From the NCBI RefSeq assembly GCF_026151205.1, contig NC_087083.1:4816460-4876459 (forward strand): a stretch of 60,000 nucleotides of DNA. The letters are read 5' to 3'. Positions 11,805-56,745 of the stretch are shown in pieces. Position numbers and translations under genes: made by a program. Origin of the DNA: Bolinopsis microptera (Eukaryota > Ctenophora > Tentaculata > Lobata > Bolinopsidae). The notes beneath the pieces were generated by a model. The model did no database searches. It worked only from the letters and a program-made list of their open reading frames with translations, and was not told where the DNA came from. Every line of letters begins with the position of its first letter. The stretch's first letter is position 1.

Positions 11805-12153
11805 AGTTTTACATAATATATAACTTTTATATATGTACATAGTATAAATTTTAAACCTTGAAAACCAATCTAATTACAGCGGTATTAACTTCTCAAAACG
11901 GTAAATTCTCCTCCAAAAAACCAGAGTCGCAGAATTTCAGCAAACTTAAGTTACACATGAGTATTTATGAAAATTTTGAAGCTGAGAATTGGATGGATTT
12001 CTCATTTTCTCAAAAAATTTTCCACTCAAAAATAGTGATATACCAAATCATTCTTCATTGTTCATATCAGTGCAATGCTCAAAAAATGCTCAAAATCAAT
12101 TTTTGAGAATGAGAATTTGGCATTTTCGTTGGGACTTTCAAAAATGCTCATGA

Positions 12154-12175
12154 CCCCCCCCCCCCCCCCCCCCCC
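12154..12175 (+). repeat. Poly-C tract, 22 bp
   Basis: A run of 22 C between tga and acacaaaa. No TTAA or inverted partner is seen next to it, unlike the MITE-associated tracts. The 11.8-12.9 kb stretch around it has no recognisable gene. Confidence 0.95.
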
Positions 12176-12928
12176 ACACAAAAATATTCTATTTATAAAA
12201 TGTTATCAAGTCGTGAATATCTGCAAGACAGATCGAACGTGTTTTAGCAACGTGAACATCTAATCCAATGTTTTATAAGCTATGCGCTCCATCATATTCA
12301 TGGCGCTGAACCGGGTTTTAAACTAATTACAACACCACAAATCTATTACATATTTATCGAGTATTATGTAATGGGATGGCAGCGCTTTAACCAGGCTAGC
12401 TCCATAATATGAAAAAATTTGCTGTTCCACTACCAGATGAAAAGCTCAAATACCGGCAAATAACGCTGTGGTATGACCCATATTTAAGATGTTTCCATAT
12501 TCAATCTTCATTTATCGCCTAAACAGACACGATGCTGATTACTAGCATATTTGATATTAAATCCGCTGCGGGGAGCCCGGTATAATGCATACGGTATAAC
12601 CGATCATACTGTATTAGGAGTCACTGTTACATATAATATTATTGTTGGCAAAATCTTATACCTTCGTTCTAGCAGATATTTTGCGCAGTTATATTATAGT
12701 TATATTACAGCTCATCAAATCTGCTGCACTAAGTACATATTTCATGAGCCCATATTATAACGGTCCTTCTTCTTATAGCCCCGCGCATGAGTGTCCCTTA
12801 CCGTCAATAAAGCAATAAATAGATTCGTTCTTATTAGGAGCCATTAATTTTTTTAGTCTACGTTCATGATCTGCACTTAAAACTTCTTGTTACTGTTGCA
12901 AACCTCCAAATTAGAAAGTTTTAACCTG

Positions 12929-45656
<32,728 letters not shown>

Positions 45657-46897
45657 GGCAGTCACCAATGTCCATGCCCCATGGTACATACGACAGCCTT
45701 AATTTTGCCGATGCAGAAGACTTGAATAAGAAATGCCCACTTTTTATTTCAGATTTGACTTATTGGTTTTTAATAAGTGCTTTTGTGGGACATTTTTATG
45801 TTTCTTAAACATTGTTTCTCTAATAATGCTTCGGTGGAGGGCACAGGGAGACTAAAGTGCAAAGAAACTGCTGCTAACTGGGGGGCAACTCCATGCCAAT
45901 TTATTACTCAACCTTTAAGTCAAATGGGCACGGGCATCGATGGGTCGGGTTGCCCCTTCTCCTTTGCCTAACCCTCTCCCCCTTCCCCCTCCCCAATGCC
46001 TAAGCACCCCGGCCCTGGCCCTTAGTTAACTTTCATAATCATGGTTTGAAAGCGAGTAATTTTGAACATTGACATAAGGAAACAACTTGCTTGAATAAAT
46101 GGTAGTTTTTTTTTCAGTACAGAGCAGAGGATGGAATTGGCTTTTGTAGGTTTATAACCTACCAGGACGCGCGCCGAGTTGGACTCGTGGAACAAATATG
46201 AATATTTTACGAGTATCACCCGTTAAAATTGGCTTATGCCTAATATCGGCGAAAAATAAATACGTAGTAGTTTTTTAGATAAAATATTTGTTCCAAATAT
46301 ATCAATGGTCGTCCATCTCCATTTTCCATACTCGGCGGACGTCTTAGTGGGTTTTTAACGTAACTTGACATGCAGGCGATTAAAAAACTGATTCAATTGT
46401 TTACTGTTGAGGTAATAAGTATTTGTAATTGTATAGGAGGTGCACGAAAAAATTAAACTTGCTTGGATTTTCAACATTTTTGTACCATTGTTTTCTTGAA
46501 AATGTGAATTTTTTTAAAATTTTGCCTTGTATTGGTGCCATATTTAACGACGCGCGGCTTTCTATTTTGGAGCTAAATTGGTAATTTGACTTAATTCATG
46601 ATTCATTGATTTTCGTCGTACTATTCCGTTTTTTCATACGTTGTAGGCCTGCCGCTACTAGTGCCATTTAGTGAAACGACAATCATGGCCGGGGGTCACG
46701 ACATGATACAACTTTTGTCATACTCATATCTTAGGTTCCTGGAAGGGAATCATAATTTGAAAATTCGTAACGACGCTTTGGTGAATATCGGAATTGACAC
46801 AGTGATGGAAATTTGAAATTGGGGAAAATTAAAAGTTGTTATTATGTTCAACATAATTTTTAATGGTTGGGTATCAAATATGCTCAAACTTCTTCTT

Positions 46898-46964
46898 ACT
46901 GGGCGGCGCTCGGCCTGTCATTCCGCCAAATCTTTATTTATGAACATAATAGCCTGGGGTCCCC
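46898..46964 (+). repeat. Copy of the short insert found in the 7-kb LINE
   Basis: Reads actgggcggcgctcggcctg, tcattccgcc, then atgaacataatagcctgggg, matching 6955-7030 (minus strand) apart from a short internal deletion. It ends exactly where the 46965 TIR element begins. Confidence 0.65.
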
Positions 46965-48689
46965 TTGTCATACGTTGTATGACCCACCGCGCACGAAGTG
47001 CGCGGCTCCCCTCGTATCGTCAGGACGATAGTGAAACGACCGTGGGGGTCGCAACGTGATACAAGGGTCCCCGGGTAAACTTCTTCCAAAGGTTTTTTGT
47101 AAGTATAAGTAAGCTTACCAATTTTTGTTAACATTGGGTTGAGGGAAGGTTACCAAATATCAAATATGCATTTATATCAAGACTTTCGTATTTTCTGCTG
47201 GCCGAAAAATTCTTAGCGTTAAAAAAACATAATACAGTCGGTACACGCGGCGCACTGCTTATAATATAATAAAAAGGTTATACTGTATACAGCTCAAAGA
47301 AACTGCTGCTGTCGCGCGCGCGCCCCATTTGCAGCAGTTGCGCGCGGCGTGCGCTGCGCTGTAAAGACAGGTACACAACTGCTACTGACTGCTGCAAATG
47401 GCGCGCGCGCGACAACAGCAGTTAGCAGCAGTTAGCAGTAGTTTCCTTGCACTGTTATAAATATAGTTCCCCTGTGTTATATATAAATTTGAAACTTGGT
47501 TCGTGATTACCGATGGCCGGTGGTATTCAAGCATTTAGTATTGGTACTTTAATTGCCTTGTAGGTTTATAACCTACCAAAACGCACGCCTAATTGGACTT
47601 TGCTCTATCCAGAGCCCTTGCGCTTGCAGTAGTAGCGCGCGCCCGCCTCACGGCGGTAAAAAGGGCTCTAGCCATCAACCCACCCAATGATTTTGGCACC
47701 ACTCTACAGTGGTGCCAAAATTACCCGCGCTTTTGTCCTCATATGCGACGTGTGTAGCCTTTCAGATATTGATTGCGTGAACGAGGTGTCGTACGTCACC
47801 CCAAGATCGGGTGACAGGGGGCTGACCATGCCCGAACCTAATTGATCATTGATTGGGTCTGAGGTCACGTGATTATGAGCCTATGAGGTCACATGACTAT
47901 GACGTCACCAGACCTTTCCCGCTCATTGGACCAGGTGAGCTTGCATGCTTGTAAATGTAGGTGTAAGTACACTGTACAGCTGTACTGTAGTTTATACCTA
48001 ATTAACCCCTATACACTGTCACTATATGTATATGCACTAAAGAAACCTGAAAAGTGGTTACTGCATACTGGAGGGAGAAGTGCCAAGACTACCTGCGCTA
48101 CATAGACGCTGTTGTCAGCACTGCGCACGCGCGCACGAACCTTCCCATCGGGGTTCGTGGATAGGTGCTTTTCTTGACTTGTGAAACAAGCGCGCCCGAA
48201 GTGGCGCGAAAGCACATGGTTAGGTGAAATTGGACTCGTACGTCGACTTTATCAGCTAGAATTTTATACCATGTGGCGCGCTAGCTGCTAGTGCTGCTCT
48301 AACCAGAGCCCTCTCGCTTGCAGTAGCACGCAACCGCCGAAGGTGGAACAAGCACGTCACGCAGTACGCGTACACACATGGCTATGTGAACTGCTAGTGT
48401 ATTGCTCTAACCAGAGCCCTTTCGCTTGCAGTAGCGCGCGACCGCCGGCCGAAGCACGAAGCTTTTGCCATTCACACTTGTATCACGTGGTGACCCCTTG
48501 ATTGACGATGTCAATCCGTCGAGATCGTTGCTCTGCGAAGCAAGAATGCTAGTTTGCTAGTTTGCGCGGCGCGTCGAAGCGGCGAAGTCCTCCAAGGTGA
48601 CCCCCCACTGTCGCTTCACTATGTATCGTCTTCGACGATACAGGGGAGCCGCGCACTTCGTGCGCGGCGGGTCATACACCGTATGACAA
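46965..48689. mobile_element. GC-rich TIR element, 1.7 kb
   Basis: About 90 bp at each end are inverted copies: left ttgtcatacgttgtatgacc then the palindrome ccgcgcacgaagtgcgcgg; right, reversed, ttgtcatacggtgtatgacc with the same palindrome, followed in both by ctcccct and a gtatcgtc motif. The interior is clearly richer in G+C and CpG than its surroundings. A motif agagcccttgcgcttgcagt recurs three times (about 47610, 48303, 48415). No transposase is recognised and no clear target duplication was found. Confidence 0.75.
47302..47422. repeat. Large hairpin with CG-alternating arms
   Basis: Left arm 47302-47338 (actgctgctgtcgcgcgcgc and on) and right arm 47388-47422 are inverted copies with only a few mismatches, separated by about 50 bp. 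Each arm holds a run of alternating C and G. It lies inside the 46965-48689 element. Confidence 0.8.
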
Positions 48690-48959
48690 ATTTACACTAC
48701 TCATGTATATTTATAAAATGTGATAGTATGCTTGATGCTATATTTGGTAATATATTTATTAATTGATTGTGTAATAAATTGGTGATAAATGATAAAATTG
48801 TCTTTTTTCAAAAAATTTTGTTTTTTTGGATCGAACAAATATTTTAAAAATATCGCCCCTTGATTATTACCGACTTAAAGCACCGGAGGGCCAAAGTGCA
48901 AAAAACTAGTTAGCAGTAGTGAGCAGCAGTTAGCAGCAGTTATTAGCAGTTAGCAGTTT

Positions 48960-49026
48960 CTTTTATATAACTTTTTATATAACTTTTTATATAACTTTTT
49001 ATATAACTTTTTATATAACTTTTTAT
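48960..49026 (+). repeat. 12-bp tandem repeat (atataacttttt)n, about 5.5 units
   Basis: Perfect direct repeats directly after a gttagcagcagttagcagt-type stretch (48905-48958). Confidence 0.9.
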
Positions 49027-49375
49027 AATTCTAAGAGAATAAATCAATGAAACAAGAAATTTTCAATGAAACAAGAAATTTAATTTTTAGCACATTTTAC
49101 AGAATAAAAAGATGTAAAGCAATTAATAAAAATATAATGCCTATGTGGTGTATGACTTTTTTTCTTGACGGACTGCTAGTTTGATTTTGAAAGAACAGGC
49201 AATTAACGGGGCAAGGAATGTGCATGCCTGAAAGCTTTTGCACACACACCGTAACGCTTTACTAGTTCAATTGAGTTTGTAGAGACTAAGGCTCATATTA
49301 GGACCAGAAGAAAATTGTTAGCAGACATCAGGGGTTCTGTTTAAAATTTTTTTTAAAAAGGGGGGACCCCCATAG

Positions 49376-50230
49376 TAGAGGCTCTTACGGGCAAAAAGAC
49401 GTGTTTTCTGCTACGAGTTTAGAGACCTAACCGCTAATTGGACACAATAGTATGATGTCTAAGGATCGATAATATGTTAAGAAGTATAAATTTGGACTTA
49501 TTAGTCACGTGCTATACCAATGCGCGTTTTAAACTTTGACAGTCTATTACTCTAAGGCAAATAGAGTAATTATATTCATATTTTGTCAGCAATAAGATCA
49601 CATTATTTTCTATTTAGTGTGAAAATATGAGCTAGAACGGACATAATCTCGCTGAGTTATAGCTGTTTGAAATTTATGATGAACGCGCGGGTGCCAATTG
49701 ATAACAACTAAATGCTTTTGCGCGTAGTGCGCGTCGAAAATTTGGCAAAAACGCTTGCGGAGTGACATAATTCAAACTTCGATAAAGTATATGAAGTGGG
49801 TACTTCTCGGAAAGGAAAAATTTAGGCAAACACGATGTGACTATTTTTGGGTTGATTTAATACAACTGCAAAAAATTATTCAAACTTCAAGCAAAAAAGT
49901 CAAAATTTTTACCACTTTTTTGGATTTTTACCTCAGAACAAATAGAGGGATTTGTTTTATTTTTATACAATCTTGTGCGGCTGTCTTTTAGCTATCTTTA
50001 TGCAAGTTTTGCCGACATGCCAACAAAATTAACTTGCTCAAAATATCAAAAAACATGGTTTTTTGGCCTATTTTTGGCCCAAAAATCGGTTTTTTGCGAT
50101 TTTACCCCAGAACAATCAGTCCAATCATCTTGAAACCACTTTCAATCGATTCTACGGTCAAAAATACGTCTAGTAAGGTGTATCTGGGGTCCCTAACGTA
50201 TCGAGCAGACAATGCCCGTAAGAGCCTCTA
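49376..50230. mobile_element. Probable TIR element with 18-bp perfect ends (855 bp)
   Basis: tagaggctcttacgggca at 49376-49393 recurs as its exact reverse complement at 50213-50230. No transposase is found between them; the interior has only short chance frames. Flanking bases do not give a clear target duplication, so the element status is an inference from the ends. Confidence 0.55.
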
Positions 50231-50404
50231 CCATGTAGCTGAGACACCTCACAGCAAGTAGACCAAAGTGGCTCTTGCTTGTTAAAGGTGCGTCAACTAC
50301 CCGCCGAAGCGGTGGGTTGGGAGTCCCCCTGGGATCATTTCGTCCATAAAATTATATACAACATAAAATAGTACAGTAAAATATCAAAATTTACATAAAC
50401 AAAT

Positions 50405-50640
50405 CTAGGAGACCTCAAAGCTCGTCTTCTGGGGGATGAGGTTGAAGGAAATGTCTTGCAGTTCAAGATGCTGGGCCGTTGATCTTCCTCTGATTCCTCT
50501 TAGTGCAATGAGTGTACTTCTTAACAGATCAAATCTGAATCGTGTTCTGATATTTGACTTGGCTCTTGGCTTCTTTTTTATGGTCAGCTATCATCTCAGA
50601 GACACGACCTACGAATACAGTGCATAGCGGTCCCATAGCG
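50405..50640 (-). other. Possible degraded transposon coding fragment
   Basis: The minus strand reads FRFDLLRSTLIALRGIRGRS and then LELQDISFNLIPQKTSFEV before stops. The residue mix looks protein-like, but I do not recognise a family. The plus-strand frames over the same bases are probably shadows. Confidence 0.25.
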
Positions 50641-51967
50641 AGTGGAGCATCGTCAAAGGGTCACTTCTGGGATCTCAGCGAAACCTTGATGTCAAAAATA
50701 AATACATGTGAGCATGATTCATATGCACATTTCATGTCTAATAACCCATTGATTGCTAAATACCGAGGAATCAATGTTTCTTGATTGTTAAATTCAGAAC
50801 TACATGTTAACGTCCTAAAAATAATTAATCATTAAATGTTCCGGATAGGAACATTTTTCTTTTTGATAATATTGTGCGAACTGCAATAGCGTAGAGTGCA
50901 GTTGGGTTTCAAGTTTTGTCGAGATGGCCATGTGGCCATAATCCTATTATTATTATTATTATACCTCCAGAGGTTGTGAAGACTAGAGGGACAAAGGATC
51001 CTTTCTCTGATTGAAGTACTCTTTCTTCATACAAATATTTCTTTTCTTTCTCATGATCTTTATTGATTGAAATAAATTTCCGTGCACATACAGAATGAAT
51101 GGTTAATAATTTAATATATATGTAGACCAAGGTCTGTACACGGGATGCTTCCTGGAAGAATCCAGTTCTTTTAGCGGGGCACCCTACCTAAAGCCAAATT
51201 GAGATATAATAATCATATTCCTAGAGAAATAATCAGAAATCGAATACCAATCAAATAATATGATATATAGGAGTAGTAACCATATTTACTATGTAAAATG
51301 CCCCAACCACATAGTGTAAATTTATATAGAATTCAAATTCCATATCATCATTAAACCTCAATAGTCAATATAATAGCCCAAGCAAAATTAAATAACTTCT
51401 TATATACCTTACTGTCATACTACAAATTAATTAAACATTTGAAATCTGTTAACCAGAGAATAAATTTCTAAACCTAGGATGCAAGTGAAATAATTTAGAT
51501 GCAATAATGAATGCCTAATGTGAGTATCATCTGTCAATGTCCTTGTAAAAAAGTCTGTAAAAGAGATATGAGTAACTAATATAGAAGAAAAAACAGGAGG
51601 TTGTCGTCTGTTGAAAAATAAATAAAATATCTAGAATATAAATTAGAATATAAAATAACATTCAGTCAATGTGTCGTCAATAAACTGTACAATTATCAAA
51701 TGTTAAAACTGGGTGATACAGTCACCAAAAATAAATACTAAGTATAATAAGTAAATAAATTAAATGTGGTCTATAAAACTACCACTAGGTATAATAGGTC
51801 AATAAATTAAAAGTGGTTTATAAAACTACCACTGTGCGAACCCTTTCTCCAGTTAAAACATGTCAGTCATGTGCAAAATCAATCAAAATGGTAAGGTGGT
51901 AAAAAAGGGAAAAACCTTTCGATACATCAATTATATATGCCTCAGATTTATAAGAATTAGAAGATAC

Positions 51968-52705
51968 TTAGTTATCGTCGACTATGATTGCAGTGTAAAA
52001 TTTGTCATATGAATTGTCGACGGTATAATTAGGGTCTGTTGTTATAGATGAGAGTAGCTGTTTCTTATACGAATCACTAAAGCTTTTAACATCGGGCAGA
52101 TTTCGTAGATCTGTTGGAACATTATTCCAACATTTTGCCCCCAAGTATTTAAAGTTTTTATGTGATGTTGATCTATTAACATATAGGTTGCAGCTTTCGC
52201 CGCTCCTACTACCTCCTGATATGTAACTAAATTTGTTCATAAAGTTTGTAGGACAATTGTCATGGATGATTCTAAACATATAATTTGACAGATGGAGTTG
52301 TCGTCTAAGATGGAGTGGTAACCATTTCATGTCTCTATAAACATTAAGGCTGCTCTCTGTTTGTGGAACGTTGAGAGCTATTTTGGCTACCTTTTTGTAC
52401 AGAGTGTCAAGTTCAGCAAGTTTTGTCTTGCCAGCTCTACAATAGATCGTGTCTAAATAATCGAATTGTGGCAACATGAGTGCATTGGCAAACATTTTCC
52501 TATATTTAATGGGTAGCAGTGCTTTACTTCTATACATGGCACCAATTCTCTTCATGACCTTCTTAATAATATAATCTACATGGCTTTTGAAGTTTAATTT
52601 ACTATCTAGAATAAGGCCAAGATATTTTGTCTCTTTGCACTCCTTGATTGTGAAAGTTACCTCATTACATTCAATGGTTAATTCATCATGTTGATCAACA
52701 GAATT
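51968..52705 (-). pseudogene. LINE reverse transcriptase, C-terminal region, 5' truncated
   Basis: Minus-strand frame from about 52705 to the stop at 51968. It shows KYLGLILDSKLNFKSHVDYI, then MKRIGAMYRSKALLPIKYRK, ALMLPQFDYLDTIYCRAGKT, WLPLHLRRQLHLSNYMFRII and GAKCWNNVPTDLRNLPDVKS, the layout found after the catalytic domain in CR1/Jockey-like elements. The C-terminal part is open for at least 195 codons. The catalytic box would lie upstream but the sequence changes at 52705-52706. The AT-rich tract 50.9-51.97 kb may be its 3' UTR. Inactive because truncated. Confidence 0.85.
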
Positions 52706-54674
52706 GTAGGAACCTCCCGTGGGAGTAACTACTAACTAGTCACTAGGTCTACGCAATTTATAGGGCTCCATCCTATAAGAACCAGTATAGGATCTAACTA
52801 CGCCTGGTATATAGTACTGACTACAAGTCTTAATAACTTGCGGTCTAACTACTAGTAGCTAGAGCGCTCTAATGATGACTAGCTTGAGGGTCTTCGGGAT
52901 CGATAGTCTCCACCAGTATGGTGTTACTCTAATTCGCCAAGAACTTGTATCCTCCTGAAACTGTACGAGTTAAGCTTGTGATTAAATACGGCTTTCTGTG
53001 TCAAGGACTCAAATTTACTGGTGGCACTGCACACTTTTAGTAATTGTAACGACTCAACTTTCAATCATAGTCTCAGAGACTTGCAATATAGCAGTTTTAG
53101 TAGTTGTAGTGTAAGCGATTAATGACAGTATATGAAAAGACCAGCAGAACATCTGGTCATCAAGGTAAGTAGTATCAAGTATCATAGTATAGTACAATAA
53201 AATATAGTATCGACCGAGCTAACCGACCTTAGGATGAGTAGGAGGGGTGGACAGTTGAAGAGCTGGTTCTCTAATCTGCATATCGCCACCGCAGCTTAAA
53301 GAGTCGACTTTCCTCAACCAGTCCGGAGATGAGTCTGATCGCTGGCCGGAGATGAGTCTGATCATCTTCAGTCGCACGGAGGCAGAATCAGGGCGTCATC
53401 TTAGGGATAAGGGCAGGAACAGAGTAGAAGTGAAGAGATCCAGAGGTTCAGTGTCGGAACGATCGGAGGCCGAGTGACCAACTCGAAGTTGGAGTAATGG
53501 AACTGAGTAGAAGTGGGGAGAAGTCCAGGTCGTCATCTCGGATAGTCTCCCAGGTTCTGTTAATTTACCGTTTAAACTCAGAGGTCCGATAATTAATTGG
53601 TCGTATCGGCTCGGTTTCTCTCGTCCTGTCCCGGTGCACTGAAATATGAGATTTCGCCGTCAGGACACCGGTTCGGGGGCTCCGTGATTGGTTGCTATTC
53701 GTACGGTTGCCACGGTGATTGGCGCGCTCCACAGTTTGATGGAAGCCGTATCACTGCAACTCTTAATGAGCTTTCATTCGCTCCTAGACAGATGTCCCGT
53801 CCGGTCCATCACGGTATGAACTAGGTATGAAGTGTAAGTGTCAACTCCCAGTGCTCAGTTATTAACTGAGCGACAAAAAGAATAGGGGGCCGAGGTTCTT
53901 ACACGTCCCTTTCTTCCAAACTGGCGTCCCGCCATGAGTCTATCAGCGTTTTTGGAATCGGGGAGTTGACATGGAGAATGGAGGTTGACATCAAGGGTTG
54001 CTTGGGAGAGAGATCCACGATGGTTAAGAGTTGTTGGCCCGGTTAACCTTGGTCGATACATTAATACACTTCTAAAAACGTGGTTTCGCCGCAATAATTT
54101 AAGTTAACCCGGTTGTAAATAGTTAAAATAAAACTTGTTTCTTTTTTTACAACAAACATTTCGCCAATTATCTTTTACTTTAATTCGTAAATAGTTTTCG
54201 GCATTAGGCCAATGGTTATTGATGAATGGAGCTGTGCGGTGTTAAGTGTATGACTTTGAATGACTAACAATATCGCCAACATTTGTTAGAAAAGAAAAGT
54301 TACAACTGCAAGTACTAAGGCACGGTTTGTGAAAAGCTTCTTCTTCCTCATTTATTCAAGCCGAGGGTTGCGACTGGGTGATCGCAGGTAGAGGGTTCCC
54401 ATGATTGGGAGACCATAACCTGCTTTCTTCGGGCGGACCAGCACTCGCCCACTCGGCAGAACCGAGATTTTAGTGAGTTTGTGAGTGAGTGTGACCTAAG
54501 GTTCGACGGTAAAGGAGAGAGGCAGAGAAGGAAAAAGAGGGAATTGGTTTTATCATGGAACGCCTATGACCAGGTCGTATCCAGACATCTACTCAGAGGT
54601 TTGGAAATACCACCATTTTAAAGAAAACTACCTCCTATTTATAAAAGTCACACTACTATACTCACGCGCCGCCA
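52706..54674. other. Unclassified stretch between LINE and membrane ORF
   Basis: The LINE ends abruptly at 52705 and tgtaggaacctcccgtggga begins, which holds the hairpin ctcccgtgggag. A 24-bp direct repeat (ccggagatgagtctgatc) lies at about 53323-53365. More GC-rich than most of the window. It could be a terminal repeat of an element running on the minus strand, but no second copy was found. Confidence 0.35.
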
Positions 54675-55511
54675 TTACTGGAAAGTTCGTTCTTCGTCCT
54701 GTAAGCCAGGGTAGACTGGATGATATCCGCTTGGGTACATGTATTGTGATGCGTAAGGTCCGGGTAGTGTGCCATCTTGCTGTTCTGCTTGGCCGATGGG
54801 TGCTGTCGGTTTAGGGGCTTCCCCTGCATTTACCACTAATGATATGTGGCTCTCTGATCTCGGTAAGGTACTGCATCGTTCTTCGCCATATCTTTCTAAG
54901 CCGGGGTCTCGGAAGTGCACTCTGGTTGAGTTTCGCCTGCACTTGCAACACGGTGGGGGACACATATTAGTGTTAGGAGCGACAAAGTCTTTGATCATTT
55001 TCAATACCACAAATACCAGCAGTGTGACCCCTACGATGCATGCCATTTTAAAGTACTTGGGGATCATTTTTATATTTTGTATGGTGTCTTTAATTATTGG
55101 TTGTGCACTCTGCATGGTGGCAATCTCCTTTTGTCCTTCTTTCAGCTTCTGTAAGTCCTCCTGGAAGTTTTCCACGTCTCTCGCCAAGCTCTCTGCTCCC
55201 AGTCCCGGAATTTTGATCATATCCTCTCGATCTATTATTGGTGCCAGTAGAGGTGGTTTGCGGTACATGATACTGTTAATTGGTGCCGCGTTTTCAGGGC
55301 TGTGGATCACTAAACTAACACTCGTGGTATTCTGATCCCATTTCACGAATGTCACCTGATGCTTTGGCATTATTCTTTCCTCCACTGATGATGTAGTTTG
55401 CATGTGTGGATGAGAAGTGTCTTTTTCCGAGGATTTGTGGGACACTATCCTTATCGCCGTCGAGTTGGTTCGTAGAAGTAGTCCAGCTGGTGTCGAATTG
55501 TAGATTTTCAA
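54675..55511 (-). CDS. Unidentified single-pass membrane ORF, 278 aa, possibly of retroelement origin
   Basis: The second longest frame in the window, after the GPCR. Residues 1-100 look like an extracellular region with two N-x-S/T sites (N5, N16). About 108-140 is charged and heptad-like (SLARDVENFQEDLQKLKEGQ), a likely coiled coil. A membrane helix follows at about 158-180 (KMACIVGVTLLVFVVLKMIK), then a cysteine cluster (CPPPCCKCRR) and a proline/tyrosine-rich tail ending SGYHPVYPGLQDEERTFQ. An overlapping frame at 55315-55617 may be an upstream part read in another phase. The layout (ectodomain, coiled coil, one helix, Cys-rich tail) could suit the C-terminal part of an envelope-like retroelement protein or a host membrane-protein exon. 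I see no LTRs, RT or integrase beside it, so the origin is open. Confidence 0.5.
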   Translation of the reverse strand: MKIYNSTPAGLLLRTNSTAIRIVSHKSSEKDTSHPHMQTTSSVEERIMPKHQVTFVKWDQNTTSVSLVIHSPENAAPINSIMYRKPPLLAPIIDREDMIKIPGLGAESLARDVENFQEDLQKLKEGQKEIATMQSAQPIIKDTIQNIKMIPKYFKMACIVGVTLLVFVVLKMIKDFVAPNTNMCPPPCCKCRRNSTRVHFRDPGLERYGEERCSTLPRSESHISLVVNAGEAPKPTAPIGQAEQQDGTLPGPYASQYMYPSGYHPVYPGLQDEERTFQ

Positions 55512-56479
55512 AATCTGCCTCGATCAATGTCGCTGTCGCCGTCTGATACAGAAGATGGGGAAATTCTGTGAAGAATTTCGAAGTTTTCGCCAGTTGCCCA
55601 GTCGCTAGGTGTCTCACTTAGGAGTTTTGGGCTAGCGAGGTGTATTCCCTTTTTTTTTTTTTTTTTTTTTTTTTACCTGGAGTACTCTGCCTAAAACTAT
55701 AGTATTTATTGCCGACTATTGAGTTGATCACTTCAATAGTGCGGAACCATACGAGGGTAACACATATTTACGAATAAAATCAACAGAAGTTTAAAGCACA
55801 ATTCAAGTTTGTGGACACATATTAGTCTTATAATTAAACACGTAAATTTATATAATTGGTATTTGTTAATATATCAATTCCATTTCCACAATTTTTCATT
55901 CAATCAAACTTTTCAAAGTGTTCCCCAAATTATCGTCGTTTTGGAAAGAAACATAACATTTATTATTGTCGAAGATTCGCCCAAGATGTGATCACGTAAA
56001 ATTCTCGGAAAGTAGCCCAAAAGTTTGAAATTCGTACGTAAAAGTATTAGTATGTTCACAACAACCATTTTCGCCGTTTGCGTGCCGTAAAACAACAATT
56101 TACATTATAACGCACAAGTAGTCTGTTCGCCAATTTAGTTGACCTGCGCACTTTAAGCTCAGGTTGCTCTACTTCTAGAGTTGTGTCCGCCTGAGGAGCT
56201 TCAACTGCTGCTTGTGGTTAATTTACTACTTCTAAGTCAGTGGGGGCTGCAGTACCAGAATCTGTGTTTTTTTTTTCTATAAGTTTGTAATTTACACTAA
56301 ATGATGGTTTATCATTATGAATGTAATGACGGCTTGTCTCCGATCACCTTTGCTTACCTTACTACTCACCTTACTTTTTTTAAATTTTTTAAATGTTTTA
56401 TATAACGGCCCAGTGCCCATATTGGTTATACTCATATAATATTTCATTAAACTAGGCGCAAACTACCGCTTATTTATCA

Positions 56480-56745
56480 TTATAAATATCATCCCGCTTC
56501 AATATCAACTTGGCTATTTCTATACCGCCGCAGGCTATTTATATCGCGCCGCAAAACGTGCTTTAATTATCATTCTACGATCTTCTCACTTTTGGAGGAA
56601 TAAAATAACCGGTCAACCTTTATATACATAAACACATCTCCATTTTTATACCGGTGAGCATCATCATTTATATAGCGCTTTATCGGAATATCTCATTTAT
56701 ATAGCGGTTCATATGCACGTGCAATTTATATAGCGGCGAACTTCA
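56480..56745 (+). repeat. Diverged repeats of atttatatagcgg
   Basis: At least five spaced occurrences of tttata(t/c)(a/c)g(c)gc or tttatatagcgg, about 40-60 bp apart, alternating with CG-containing words. Possibly a degraded tandem array. Confidence 0.5.

Noticed and set aside
52706-54674. An LTR for the membrane ORF
   Set aside because: The TG start and small hairpin at 52706 are suggestive, but no second copy, primer-binding site or polypurine tract was found.
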